In this document: positions 17,024-25,946 of the stretch, one piece after another
Numbering within the stretch: the first letter of the stretch is position 1
How the letters are laid out: each line of letters starts with the position of its first letter
DNA from: Saprospiraceae bacterium
GTDB taxonomy: Bacteria > Bacteroidota > Bacteroidia > Chitinophagales > Saprospiraceae
NCBI GenBank assembly: GCA_013214355.1
Contig: JABSSL010000076.1
Coordinates: 1 to 64,000 of the forward strand
Direction of reading: 5' to 3'
Length of the DNA: 64,000 nt
Translations under genes and position numbers: made by a program
The notes under the pieces: generated by a model
The model's input: only the letters and a program-made list of their open reading frames with translations
What the model was told of the DNA's origin: nothing
The model's database searches: none

Positions 17024-18073
17024 ATGAGCGCAGCTTTGCTTCAACAAGTTGAGTTACTAATCGGGAGTATTGGGGTAATCTTAGGACTCTTCTTTTCGGC
17101 GCTAATCGCTACCAATCGCCAATCTCAGCCTCGAGCTAATATTTTTCTAGCTATCTATTTACTTGCCTTCAGCCTCCGGGTGGGCAAATCCCTGTTTCAC
17201 AATTATTTCTCCATAGATCCGGTGTTGCGGACTTTTTTTCTAACGACCTTACTGGGGGTTGGGCCATCTATCTGGTTGTATGTCACCTGTTCTCTTTCGC
17301 CAACGGTAAAGCGAAATAGAGTGGTTCTACTGCATTATGTTCCCTTCTTCCTTTTTGCGAGCTTCTCTTGGCTTATTCCCAATAATGGTTCCTGGGTATT
17401 TGGGGTATTTTATAATTTTCTGATCGCACATATGTTTGCCTATACCTTGTTCTCCCTGTTAAGATTAAACCGATCTAGGGATAGCAAGATTTTGCAGGAC
17501 AACCCAGCCTTGGCTCCCTGGCTCTATCACTTCTTGACGGTCAATTTAATCTTTCTTCTACTCTATTTTTTGATTTCGGAGATGGTTATCCCTTTTTACA
17601 TTGGCATTTCATTTCTCTTTTCTTCCGTCATCATATATCTGTCTTTTTTGGCTTTCCGCAAACCCGCCTTATTTAAAGTAGTGGAGGAAAAATATGGACA
17701 ATCCAGCGTAAGTGTTGCGGAAGCAACTCAACTGATCCAGCGTCTTTTGCACCTGATGGAGGTTGAAAAACCTTACTTAGATGCTTCTTTAAGCTTATCG
17801 AAGTTGAGTGCCCAATTGGACGTATCAACGAAAATTTTATCCCAGGTCATTAACCAGGAGGAAGGGCTGAATTATTCTCAATTCGTTTCCAAGTATCGGG
17901 TAGAAGAGGTGAAGCGCCTGATGACCTTGCCAGCATACTCCAATATGACTATTGCTGCTATGGCTTATGATAGTGGCTTTAGTAGCATCTCGACCTTCAA
18001 CGCCGCTTTCAAACGACATGCCGGACAAACGGCCAAGGCCTATAGAAAGGAGTTGGAACAAGAAAAGAACTAA
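17024..18073 (+). CDS. Membrane-bound AraC-family transcriptional regulator
   Basis: The N-terminal 215 residues hold six or seven hydrophobic segments. The C-terminal domain is an AraC/XylS double helix-turn-helix: first HTH in LSLSKLSAQLDVSTKILSQVIN and second in MTIAAMAYDSGFSSISTFNAAFKRH, with the family ending AYRKE. Such membrane-AraC proteins are common in Bacteroidota and are thought to sense envelope or lipid signals, though their ligands are mostly unknown. The target is unclear; the adjacent plus-strand Nudix-like gene is a candidate. Confidence 0.9.
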   Translation: MSAALLQQVELLIGSIGVILGLFFSALIATNRQSQPRANIFLAIYLLAFSLRVGKSLFHNYFSIDPVLRTFFLTTLLGVGPSIWLYVTCSLSPTVKRNRVVLLHYVPFFLFASFSWLIPNNGSWVFGVFYNFLIAHMFAYTLFSLLRLNRSRDSKILQDNPALAPWLYHFLTVNLIFLLLYFLISEMVIPFYIGISFLFSSVIIYLSFLAFRKPALFKVVEEKYGQSSVSVAEATQLIQRLLHLMEVEKPYLDASLSLSKLSAQLDVSTKILSQVINQEEGLNYSQFVSKYRVEEVKRLMTLPAYSNMTIAAMAYDSGFSSISTFNAAFKRHAGQTAKAYRKELEQEKN

Positions 18074-18165
18074 TTTTCCCAAAAATGATTGCCAAGATCA
18101 TGATTTCGGTAGGATGAAAGCCTGATGGAGCCCAGATTTGTGGCTCAAATCAAAGCTAAATACAA

Positions 18166-18711
18166 ATGAGACTATTCATCCTAATTTCGTTTTTACTATC
18201 TACTGCAGGGGCATTGGGTCAAAACAATCCACACCGAGATCCTACCCATAATTTTGCCGTCCATCGCCTGATTATCGTAAATGATCAGCATGAAATGCTC
18301 ATGAGCCGGGAGCAACACGTTTGGGGTACCCCCTCTTTTGTCTATCGTGAACGCCAATATGTGAAGGAAAGCCTAGATAGCTTGGCTAGGGCCTATGGAA
18401 TACGGATTTCCGATGTGAAACTACGTGGACAATTTAGCTACAAGTATGATTATCACCCGTATGCCACCTTGCGGCATTACTATCTAGCAAAATATGTGGA
18501 TGGGGAAGTCATATTACCGGAAGGCCTGGCAGAGGTCAAGTGGATGCCTATTGAGGAAGCCATTGAGATCAACACCGTCACTTCTATCAAACAAATCACG
18601 GAGCAAATCATGAAATTCCCCGATACGATTTGGGGCGCTTCATTTATGGTCAGCCACGTAGGCGATGAACATCCGACGAAGATGGTCGAGCCTTTTTATC
18701 CCTTGAATTAG
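18166..18711 (+). CDS. Exported Nudix-fold protein with a degenerate Nudix box
   Basis: A signal peptide ends near GALGQ. The mature part follows a Nudix fold (FAVHRLIIVNDQHEMLMSRE, later HYYLAKYVDGEV and EVKWMPIEEAIEI). Where the Nudix box REUXEE should be, the sequence is DSLARAYGI, so the metal-binding glutamates are missing. It is probably not a classical hydrolase and may be a binding protein. The WGTPSFVYRERQYV stretch aligns with the start of the box. The gene lies 92 bp after the AraC regulator, and a hairpin-like GAGCC-N9-GGCTC lies between them. Confidence 0.75.
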   Translation: MRLFILISFLLSTAGALGQNNPHRDPTHNFAVHRLIIVNDQHEMLMSREQHVWGTPSFVYRERQYVKESLDSLARAYGIRISDVKLRGQFSYKYDYHPYATLRHYYLAKYVDGEVILPEGLAEVKWMPIEEAIEINTVTSIKQITEQIMKFPDTIWGASFMVSHVGDEHPTKMVEPFYPLN

Positions 18712-18871
18712 CGGGCAGTGTAAATCGCTTATCCGGCTTGCTTGCTTGCTAATCTACGTCTTCGCACCCACCAAAATAGCAAAGTGAGTAGAAAGGGTGC
18801 CAGTAGCAGAATGGCATTTTGCAGTCTGCTTTGAACTGGCCCTTTCCTACTCGGTTTCTTATCATTTTACC

Positions 18872-20311
18872 TTAGCTACCTGCCGGAATGGCCCATTCAC
18901 TTTGTGGGATATACCAAACATCTTTTTCTAGATCAATTCCACCTTTCATTCGTTCTTGCACCATTCGATCAATGATGAATAAGCCGACTTGAGCCATATT
19001 TTCAAAGGTATCAATGCCATCGTTTGGAAACCCCCCTCTGGTCCGGTGGATGTTGAAGGTATTGGAAAAGCGCTGTCCAAAGGCTTCTTCCAGTCCTGCT
19101 TTGCCAATCATAAAGCCAATTAGCCCCCCCCAGGTTGCGGTAGGATTGTCCGAATCCCAACCTGCCAAGGCTCCAATTTTGATGGTTTCCTTAATATCTC
19201 CTTCCCCATACAAGAGGCTCACTATACTTGCGCCGAAATTGATGCCAGCGGCGAAGCAGCCATTACACACAGGGTCTTTTGTGGCCCATTCGTAGCCATC
19301 CGCTTGTTGCACCTGGTACTTCTCGTGTAAGGCATCTCGGGCAGCTTCCCAAGATGCTCCAGCTGCATGTTGCTCTTTTACAAAGTCATACATCTTAGCG
19401 GTGTAGGAATCGTTTGGTAGTCGCTGCCTAGCTGTTTCGGCCATCCAAACCAGTTTATCTTTTATACTCATACCCTCCTTGGGTACGCTAGCAAGGGCGT
19501 ACATGATCACATAGAATTCTGCGGCCCATTGAGCATTATACCGGGCGGTAGTTTGAATGGGCGCTTCGGCGATGTCCAAGGCAATATCTGGTCGACTTGG
19601 GGTGAAAAAGCCAAAGATCTCCGTGGTCAATTGCGCATCGATCATCTCATAGTTTGGGTTGTTATCTGGCAAACTGGTAGCGGGAGGGAGCATTCCCGAT
19701 AACATAAGATCGTGCGCCGTTTGATTGGAGACCCATAGATAGTTTTCACCCTTCTTCCCGTCAGCTCCGATAAAAGGACTTTCCCCCTCTTTGTAAATGT
19801 GGGTAAGCCATCCATCTCTGATTTGTTCAGGCGTTAATTTGGAGGTTTGATTTTGATAGGTGATGTATTGATATATGTATTCTATATCCGTGTCATCATC
19901 GGCACCCCAGATTCCTCCTTCTTCTTCAAATAGAAAGGTAATGGTGGGAGAAAGGGTGTCATTGAAGGAATTGTCCCACATATTGGGTTGGTCGGGCTGC
20001 CCCCAGTCTTCGCTCGTATAGAAACCGGCAGCTTTCCCGTCTTTCCCCGCTCCGCCGATTTTGTCCATTTCTGTAATCAAACCCGTCCAATTGGCGATGC
20101 ACTGTCCCAACCAAAAACCATACAGCTGATTGGCATAGGCAGAGCGAGAAAGGATGAGGTCCGTTTCTTTGGGCGTGTAAGAGGGATAATCTAGATTCGG
20201 ATCCTTTGTGGCTAATGGATTTTCCTGACTTGCCGCTTGGCTTTCAGGAGTAGAAGGCTGGCACGCAAATAGACTGATTAGAAGTAGAAGGGCCGTACAG
20301 TATCTATACAT
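18872..20311 (-). CDS. Lipoprotein of the ADP-ribosylglycohydrolase family
   Basis: A lipoprotein signal (LLLLISLFAC) is followed by an ADP-ribosylglycohydrolase (DraG/ARH) all-helical fold. The metal-site motifs ADDDTDIEY and AGWDSDNPTATWGG match the two acidic Mg-binding regions of the family. The family removes ADP-ribose from proteins or hydrolyses related ribosyl bonds; exported versions occur in Bacteroidota but their substrates are not established. The length of 479 residues is longer than DraG (about 300). It is convergent with the Nudix-like gene and has its own promoter region. Confidence 0.85.
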   Translation of the reverse strand: MYRYCTALLLLISLFACQPSTPESQAASQENPLATKDPNLDYPSYTPKETDLILSRSAYANQLYGFWLGQCIANWTGLITEMDKIGGAGKDGKAAGFYTSEDWGQPDQPNMWDNSFNDTLSPTITFLFEEEGGIWGADDDTDIEYIYQYITYQNQTSKLTPEQIRDGWLTHIYKEGESPFIGADGKKGENYLWVSNQTAHDLMLSGMLPPATSLPDNNPNYEMIDAQLTTEIFGFFTPSRPDIALDIAEAPIQTTARYNAQWAAEFYVIMYALASVPKEGMSIKDKLVWMAETARQRLPNDSYTAKMYDFVKEQHAAGASWEAARDALHEKYQVQQADGYEWATKDPVCNGCFAAGINFGASIVSLLYGEGDIKETIKIGALAGWDSDNPTATWGGLIGFMIGKAGLEEAFGQRFSNTFNIHRTRGGFPNDGIDTFENMAQVGLFIIDRMVQERMKGGIDLEKDVWYIPQSEWAIPAGS

Positions 20312-20437
20312 ATCTTGCTTAAGTTGATTTAGTCCCTAAATATAACACAAGGAAAGTATCAGCCTTAGTCTTCCGGCAAAAAGTCAAGCAAAGTACGTAG
20401 GGAAAGAGGGGGAATAGCCAGGAAAGGAGCGTCGGAC

Positions 20438-22441
20438 TTAATTGATGAAACGCCAATTCACCCCAAACCTAAACCCATTGAAAGGGAAGGGGGCGTAGGC
20501 AGCTTGGTAGTACAGCTGTCGATCCAGCAGTAGGATGGAAATGTTTTCATACTTGAAGAAAGCTCGAAAATTGCCGATACGCATACTAAAGAAACCGTCG
20601 AGATTGGGGTAAGAGGCTATCTTCTGATCAGACAACTGGAATTGGCCAGTAAAGGGGTTGTAATAGTAACCATCCCATTCTGTATTAAACCGCAAATCTG
20701 CTCCCCAACGTACACTTAATACCTTAAACCAAGTCCCGGCGTAATACAAGCTATGCTTGGTGTATAAAGTGGGTACCCGGACAAAGGTCTCACTCGATTG
20801 CTGAAAAGCTACGGTATTATCAAGGTGTACTGGGCCAAACCTGAAATTCTTTTGAACCATCAATTGACTGATACTGATTGGAACCCCGGTTTGCTGAGAA
20901 ACACCCGTTTCATCGAAGTAAATGAAGTTATTGACCAGATGATACCCCCCAGAGACCGTGATGTTGAGAGCGGGTAGATGATAGGAGGCAGTTAGATTGG
21001 TTTCTAAAGTGGAACGGAAGGATCGTTCCCACACTTCTATCTGCGATAGACGGTATTGTTCCTGTAATAAGGTTGGGCTATACAATTGGCTACTGGCTTG
21101 TACCTTTAGACTTCCTCCTTGCCGGAGATCAAAAAATAATTCTCCATTCAATTTGTAGTCCCCTCGATTATCCAAAAGGCCGAAATGGGCATTCGTAGAA
21201 ATAAATAGGCGCTCACTTGGGTTGAAGGTCAGTTTTCCAGTCAAAAAGAGGTTATTCACTGTCGATCTGACGGGCTCGAAGTCCAGCCAATGTAAGCTAT
21301 GAACTAGCCCAACCTGCAAGAGATCTTTTTCCTGTTTAACTTCATTGTCCTGAGCTGCAGCTCCTAGTCGGAACGTACTTAGATTAAAAGAATTCTCTAG
21401 CTTGCGGTGTTCCAAATAAAACCTACTTCCTCGATCATCAACACGGAACACGGGAAACTGATTAAAGAAGAGGGTATCAGCAGTAGCTGCCTCTTCAAAA
21501 AACTTGTATTTGCTAGTATTGTACAACAGTTGATGAGACAAAGTATAAGAACGTAGCGGTCCTCGAATCGAATCCTCTCTTCCTCCAAACTGGAGGTAAT
21601 GGGTATAACTATATTCTTGATGCTGGTGTCGAGTCTGACCACTTTCCAGTAAGGTGACAGCAGAAGCGGGCCCTCTAAATTGCCCCTCTTTCTCCGGCTC
21701 TACAAAGACTCCACCATTATCCTCAGCCTCTGCTGTATTGGTAGCCACAGACAGGTAAGCTCTATACTTTCCACTTTGGCTTTCATAGGACATATTATTG
21801 ATGAAAGTGGACATCCTATGATTTTGGTTGGGATACTGATTGGAGGATCCGATGTAGCTGTGTCTATCATACACCAGGGCATAATTGATGCCGTTGGCAA
21901 AATTTCGACTGAATTTGGCCTTAAAGATGCCATCCGCTTGCTCTCCCCCTTGTGTGTAGTGCACATTGGTATAAGGCTTTTCCAAACGATAATAGGGGGT
22001 CTGGTTAGCCTTCGTGAAATAGAGGTCATATTGGTTCAGCCCAATATCAAAGCCACGTCTTTGGCTAGCCTCAAACAGAATGGGGCGGGCAGCGGAGCCA
22101 ACAATACCAAGATGCATGTAGTCAAATTCCCGCTGTCGGGCAGGGTCATATTGGTGAAAATAGCCAGTAAGTAAGCTGTCTGCGAAAGGCGTTTCTCGGT
22201 TGGGGTTTTCAGAATAATATAGAAACACCCCAAAGGTATCCACCTCATCTGCTAATTGCTCATTGAACTCCATTTGAGAAACATCATCTTGCCCACCTGT
22301 GACGGTAGGGCGTTGAGACTGAGTTCTCTGTGTACTTCGCCCCGGTTGCAATACCTTGGAACGTTGCTGCGCCCATAGGTCTGGACCTACTAGGAGGACA
22401 AACAATCCGATCAATATTGTTATATGGAGCTTTTTGGTCAT
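20438..22441 (-). CDS. Porin_10-type putative outer-membrane porin
   Basis: A signal peptide ends at DLWAQQ. The 667-residue protein is rich in alternating aromatic/polar strands, typical of an outer-membrane beta-barrel, and has repeated short motifs such as YDRHSYIG and SLHWLDFEP. It ends in FRFGVNWRFIN, an aromatic-terminated barrel strand. The overall pattern matches the Bacteroidota putative-porin family (Porin_10). The substrate is unknown. It is preceded by a large inverted repeat between it and the fabI gene. Confidence 0.85.
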   Translation of the reverse strand: MTKKLHITILIGLFVLLVGPDLWAQQRSKVLQPGRSTQRTQSQRPTVTGGQDDVSQMEFNEQLADEVDTFGVFLYYSENPNRETPFADSLLTGYFHQYDPARQREFDYMHLGIVGSAARPILFEASQRRGFDIGLNQYDLYFTKANQTPYYRLEKPYTNVHYTQGGEQADGIFKAKFSRNFANGINYALVYDRHSYIGSSNQYPNQNHRMSTFINNMSYESQSGKYRAYLSVATNTAEAEDNGGVFVEPEKEGQFRGPASAVTLLESGQTRHQHQEYSYTHYLQFGGREDSIRGPLRSYTLSHQLLYNTSKYKFFEEAATADTLFFNQFPVFRVDDRGSRFYLEHRKLENSFNLSTFRLGAAAQDNEVKQEKDLLQVGLVHSLHWLDFEPVRSTVNNLFLTGKLTFNPSERLFISTNAHFGLLDNRGDYKLNGELFFDLRQGGSLKVQASSQLYSPTLLQEQYRLSQIEVWERSFRSTLETNLTASYHLPALNITVSGGYHLVNNFIYFDETGVSQQTGVPISISQLMVQKNFRFGPVHLDNTVAFQQSSETFVRVPTLYTKHSLYYAGTWFKVLSVRWGADLRFNTEWDGYYYNPFTGQFQLSDQKIASYPNLDGFFSMRIGNFRAFFKYENISILLLDRQLYYQAAYAPFPFNGFRFGVNWRFIN

Positions 22442-22594
22442 ATCAAATTGTACAAGTACACTGGACTTTCTACTAAGCTAGCAAAGCCTTTTAATTTCTC
22501 CTTCAAAACGATTGTCCGAGGAGAATGGTTGCCTGCCTTGGCTTCCTTAACCCTGTAATGGACTTTTGTTGGCTTTTCATTAGGGATTGGAGGA

Positions 22595-22679
22595 TTGAAG
22601 TTGAAAGTTTATCGTTGAGGGTTTAAAGCGCCTGAGCTAGGCTCCATTTCTCCCTAAACCCTAAACTTTCAACCTTCAA
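22595..22679. repeat. Imperfect inverted repeat of TTGAAAGTTTA/GGGTTTA motifs
   Basis: The left arm (22595-22625, TTGAAGTTGAAAGTTTA..GGGTTTA) and right arm (22655-22679, TAAACCCTAAACTTTCAACCTTCAA) are complementary apart from a 7-base insertion in the left arm and one base. It lies a few bases past the fabI stop. It could act as a terminator or mark a dispersed intergenic repeat. Confidence 0.6.
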
Positions 22680-22683
22680 CACA

Positions 22684-23487
22684 CTATAATCCCAAAACAG
22701 AAGGATTCATCCCCATGTTAGAGAATCCACCATCATGGTATAAGTTCTGCATAGTGACCATCTTGGTCAAATCCGAGAACATCGTGACGCAATAATCAGC
22801 ACAAGCATCTGCGGAAGCATTGCCAAGTGGAGACATCTTATCCGCATATCCAAAGAATTCTTCGAATCCTTTTACACCACTACCTGCCGTAGTCCAGGTC
22901 GGAGATTGCGAAACAGTGTTTACCCTTACTTTTTTCTCTACACCGAAGTGGTAGCCAAAACTACGAGCAAAGGATTCCAAAAGGGCTTTGGATTCCGCCA
23001 TTTCATTATAATCCGGAAAAACCCGCTGGGCGGCAATATAAGTCAGCGCCAAAATGGATCCCCAATCATTAATGGCATCCAATTTCCAGATCGTCTGCAT
23101 CACGCGGTGGAATGACATAGCCGAAATGTCAAAGGTTTTATGCATGAAGTCGTAATTCAAGTTGGTATATCCTCTTTTTTTCCGAACGTTTAATGACATA
23201 CCAATGGAGTGCAGCACGAAGTCGATCTTGCCCCCCAAGGTATCCATCGATTCGGTAAAGAGATTTTCAAGATCTTCCATGCTAGTTGCATCTGCGGGAA
23301 TGATCTTTGCATTCAACTTTTCGCCAAGGGCGTTGATGGCACCGAAGCGGAGGGCTACAGGGGCATTGGTCAACGTGATCTCTGCGCCTTCTTCTACGCA
23401 GCGCTCTGCGATTTTCCAGGCAATGGATTTGTCATCTAGGGCACCGAAAATGATGCCTTTTTTTCCTGCTAAAAGATTATTTGCCAT
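22684..23487 (-). CDS. fabI: Enoyl-[acyl-carrier-protein] reductase FabI
   Basis: FabI reduces trans-2-enoyl-ACP to acyl-ACP with NAD(P)H in the last step of each fatty acid elongation cycle. The start GKKGIIFGALDDKSIAWKIA is the FabI nucleotide-binding region. The catalytic Tyr160-x6-Lys167 (YNEMAESK) matches the FabI spacing rather than the short-chain YxxxK. An upstream Tyr150 is in the usual place. The 267-residue length fits. It acts in the cytosol and is probably essential; it is the likely triclosan target. Confidence 0.95.
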   Translation of the reverse strand: MANNLLAGKKGIIFGALDDKSIAWKIAERCVEEGAEITLTNAPVALRFGAINALGEKLNAKIIPADATSMEDLENLFTESMDTLGGKIDFVLHSIGMSLNVRKKRGYTNLNYDFMHKTFDISAMSFHRVMQTIWKLDAINDWGSILALTYIAAQRVFPDYNEMAESKALLESFARSFGYHFGVEKKVRVNTVSQSPTWTTAGSGVKGFEEFFGYADKMSPLGNASADACADYCVTMFSDLTKMVTMQNLYHDGGFSNMGMNPSVLGL

Positions 23488-23608
23488 AACGTTTTTAATT
23501 GCTCATGAAGCTGTGGGCAACCCGCAAGAGGACATATGCCATCGGCTTCACTAATGATTTCTGTTCTGTTTCTTGTTCTTGGATGTTATTATCCTACAAT
23601 TGCTACTC

Positions 23609-25267
23609 CTAGTTATTGGTAATCAGCTCTCTCGCATTTTCAATGGCAGAGTCGCTAGGGGGATTTTGGCTCAGCATTGTGGCAATAGCTCTAATACGTT
23701 CCTCCTGATCCAGCAATCTTACTTTAGTAATCGTTCGATCCTCTTTATCCAACTTGTAAATGAAATAATGCGAATCAGCTTTGGCTGCAATTTGAGGAGA
23801 GTGCGTAATGGATACCACTTGGTGATGATTGGATAGCACACGTAAAATGTTCCCCATTCTCAAAGCTACATCTCCAGATATTCCTGTATCAATTTCATCG
23901 AAGATCAAGGTCGGAAGAGGGATGGCACTCGCTACTAAGGATTTGGTAACCAAAGTCAGGCGAGCCAACTCACCGCCGGAAGCCACATCCTTGATCTGCT
24001 GCATTCGACTTCCCTTGTTGGCGGCAAAAAGAAAGTATACCTCATCGTATCCCGTGCTCGAAAGCTGTTCAGCGGGATCCATCACTACCTGCATTTTTGC
24101 CGCTGGCATAGCCAGCTGTGCTAGCATTTCATGCACTTTCTTTTCGAAATCGGGAATTACATTTGCCCGACTCTTTCTCAGCTTTTCGGCTCTGGCTCTT
24201 AATTTTTCCTCTTGCTGCTCGATCTCTTGCTCCAATTGGTGAATTTCGGCATCCGAATTGGAGTAGGCACTCAGCTTTTCTTCTAAATCCTCTTGGATAG
24301 CTAGGAGCTCCTCTACCGTAGCCACCTGATGCTTCTTTTGTAAGTTATCTAGCAACAAAAGGCGTTCATTCAGTGCCATAATACGTTCCTGATCGTATTC
24401 GGTATTTTCCGCTATTTTTTCACATTCATTGGCCAATTCCTCTAGTCCCCCCATCAATCCAGCAAACTGCTGCTGAATGCCATCGACCTGCTGATCCACC
24501 TTCCCCAATTTGAGTAAATTACTCTGCAGTTCTTGCATTTGCCCAAGAATGGCATGCTCACTTTCGACTAGCTGCTGAAAAACACCCCCTAAGGTCTGTT
24601 TAATATCCTCGGCATTGGCTAGTCTACTGTGTTCATTGTCCAGTTCCTGTTGCTCTCCCGCGATCAATTCTGCTTGGTGTAATTCATCCAATAGGAATTG
24701 ATTGTAATCCATCTCTTTAGAAGCGCTTTGTGTGGCTTCCACCAATTTTGCGAGGCGTTTTCTGTTTTGGTTATATTGGTTATATAAAGCTTGGTAATTT
24801 TCTAATAGCTCCTTGTTACCCGCCAATGCATCCAACATTCTCAATTGGAAGGATACCTTATGGATATCCAAAGTGTCGAATTGTTGATGGAGATCGATCA
24901 AGGAAGAGCTAAGGTTCTGTAGTACTTTGAGGTTAACAGGTGTATCATTAATGAATGCCCTTGACTTGCCGGAGGGAGCAATTTCCCGTCTGACAATAAG
25001 GTCTTCGTCAAAGTCCAAATCATAAGCTTCGAAAAAAGAAGACAAATTATAAGGACGAATATTGAAGTTCCCCTCAATAACACATTTCTGACTTTCGTTA
25101 TAGAGAGACTTTGTGTCAGCTCTATCTCCCATAATTAGCCCTAAGGCACCGAGGAGAATAGACTTACCCGCCCCTGTTTCACCCGTAATTATCGTCAGTC
25201 CATCAGAGAAATTAATTTCCAAGGACTCGATAATGGCATAGTTTCTTATATGAAGGCTTTGAATCAT
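23609..25267 (-). CDS. recN: DNA repair protein RecN
   Basis: RecN is an SMC-like ATPase used early in double-strand-break repair. The Walker A GETGAGKS is at residues 29-36 after the family start MIQSLHIRNYAIIESLEI. A central coiled coil (residues about 150-370) is rich in Gln, Glu and Leu. The C-terminal ABC signature and Walker B (GGELARLTLV, LIFDEIDTGISGDVA) and the H-loop (QVVSITHSPQIAA) are intact. The length of 552 residues is normal. It lies 120 bp upstream of fabI on the same strand and could be co-transcribed. Confidence 0.96.
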   Translation of the reverse strand: MIQSLHIRNYAIIESLEINFSDGLTIITGETGAGKSILLGALGLIMGDRADTKSLYNESQKCVIEGNFNIRPYNLSSFFEAYDLDFDEDLIVRREIAPSGKSRAFINDTPVNLKVLQNLSSSLIDLHQQFDTLDIHKVSFQLRMLDALAGNKELLENYQALYNQYNQNRKRLAKLVEATQSASKEMDYNQFLLDELHQAELIAGEQQELDNEHSRLANAEDIKQTLGGVFQQLVESEHAILGQMQELQSNLLKLGKVDQQVDGIQQQFAGLMGGLEELANECEKIAENTEYDQERIMALNERLLLLDNLQKKHQVATVEELLAIQEDLEEKLSAYSNSDAEIHQLEQEIEQQEEKLRARAEKLRKSRANVIPDFEKKVHEMLAQLAMPAAKMQVVMDPAEQLSSTGYDEVYFLFAANKGSRMQQIKDVASGGELARLTLVTKSLVASAIPLPTLIFDEIDTGISGDVALRMGNILRVLSNHHQVVSITHSPQIAAKADSHYFIYKLDKEDRTITKVRLLDQEERIRAIATMLSQNPPSDSAIENARELITNN

Positions 25268-25347
25268 GCTATATTAGACCCATTGGAGTATGGCCAAACA
25301 ATGAATGAAATTAGTGCTTACCGTTTTCAATTAGCGCACAAATTTAA

Positions 25348-25376
25348 TTGTTTTGGTGATAAAACCTTTATTTTTG
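25348..25376 (+). promoter_or_regulatory. Promoter of the lipoprotein gene: TTG-N18-TATTTTTG
   Basis: A TTG (-33) at 25348-25350 is followed after 18 bp by TATTTTTG (25369-25376), close to the Bacteroidota consensus. The transcript would begin about 20 bp before the ATG at 25402. Confidence 0.5.
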
Positions 25377-25401
25377 CCAATCATAACTAAAAGATGTATT
25401 A

Positions 25402-25884
25402 ATGAAAAAATCCTTGCTTTTCGTTGTAGCGATAATTTTCATGTGGGCTTGCTCGCCAAATGCCAGCAAGCAAGATTGGGTAGAAAAGGATCTCCTACAA
25501 TATGGAATACCAATGACCATACTGGCTCCCGATAGTGCAGAAGTAAACAGTTCTGATCTTGGTGGATTGATACAGGACGTAACAATCAAACAGGGAGATG
25601 ACTACTACGTACAGATTTATGCTTCAGATGCTGAAACAACTGATATCGCAAGGGTGAAATCCGCCCAGCTTTCAGAAGTGAAGTCGAACCGTTATTTTTC
25701 AAAAATCATACAGGAAGAGACCGAAGGTTTCATTTACGAAACGGCAATTGATTCTTCTTTGATTAGCTACGGGTTTCGATACGTGAGAGTACAAGGGGAT
25801 AAAGAGTATATTTTTCAGACTGGGCTAGTAGGAAATTTCAGTTTGGAGCAAGTAGAAAAGATGTACGAATCGGTTAAGCAATAG
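25402..25884 (+). CDS. Small lipoprotein of unknown function
   Basis: The product has a lipoprotein signal (VVAIIFMWAC). The mature part shows an alternating alpha/beta pattern, including TIKQGDDYYVQIYASDAE and GFRYVRVQGDKEYIFQTG, and ends in an amphipathic helix (LEQVEKMYESVKQ). It contains no further Cys. I do not recognise the family. It is divergent from recN and followed by a convergent gene. Confidence 0.75.
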   Translation: MKKSLLFVVAIIFMWACSPNASKQDWVEKDLLQYGIPMTILAPDSAEVNSSDLGGLIQDVTIKQGDDYYVQIYASDAETTDIARVKSAQLSEVKSNRYFSKIIQEETEGFIYETAIDSSLISYGFRYVRVQGDKEYIFQTGLVGNFSLEQVEKMYESVKQ

Positions 25885-25946
25885 AACGCTTAATCACGGG
25901 CTAAGGGGAGATTGAGATCTAGCAAACTATTGATGTCCTTTGAGAA

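Noticed and set aside
21680-22174. Plus-strand 164-codon ORF
   Set aside because: It lies wholly inside the porin gene in antisense and has no start context or domain.
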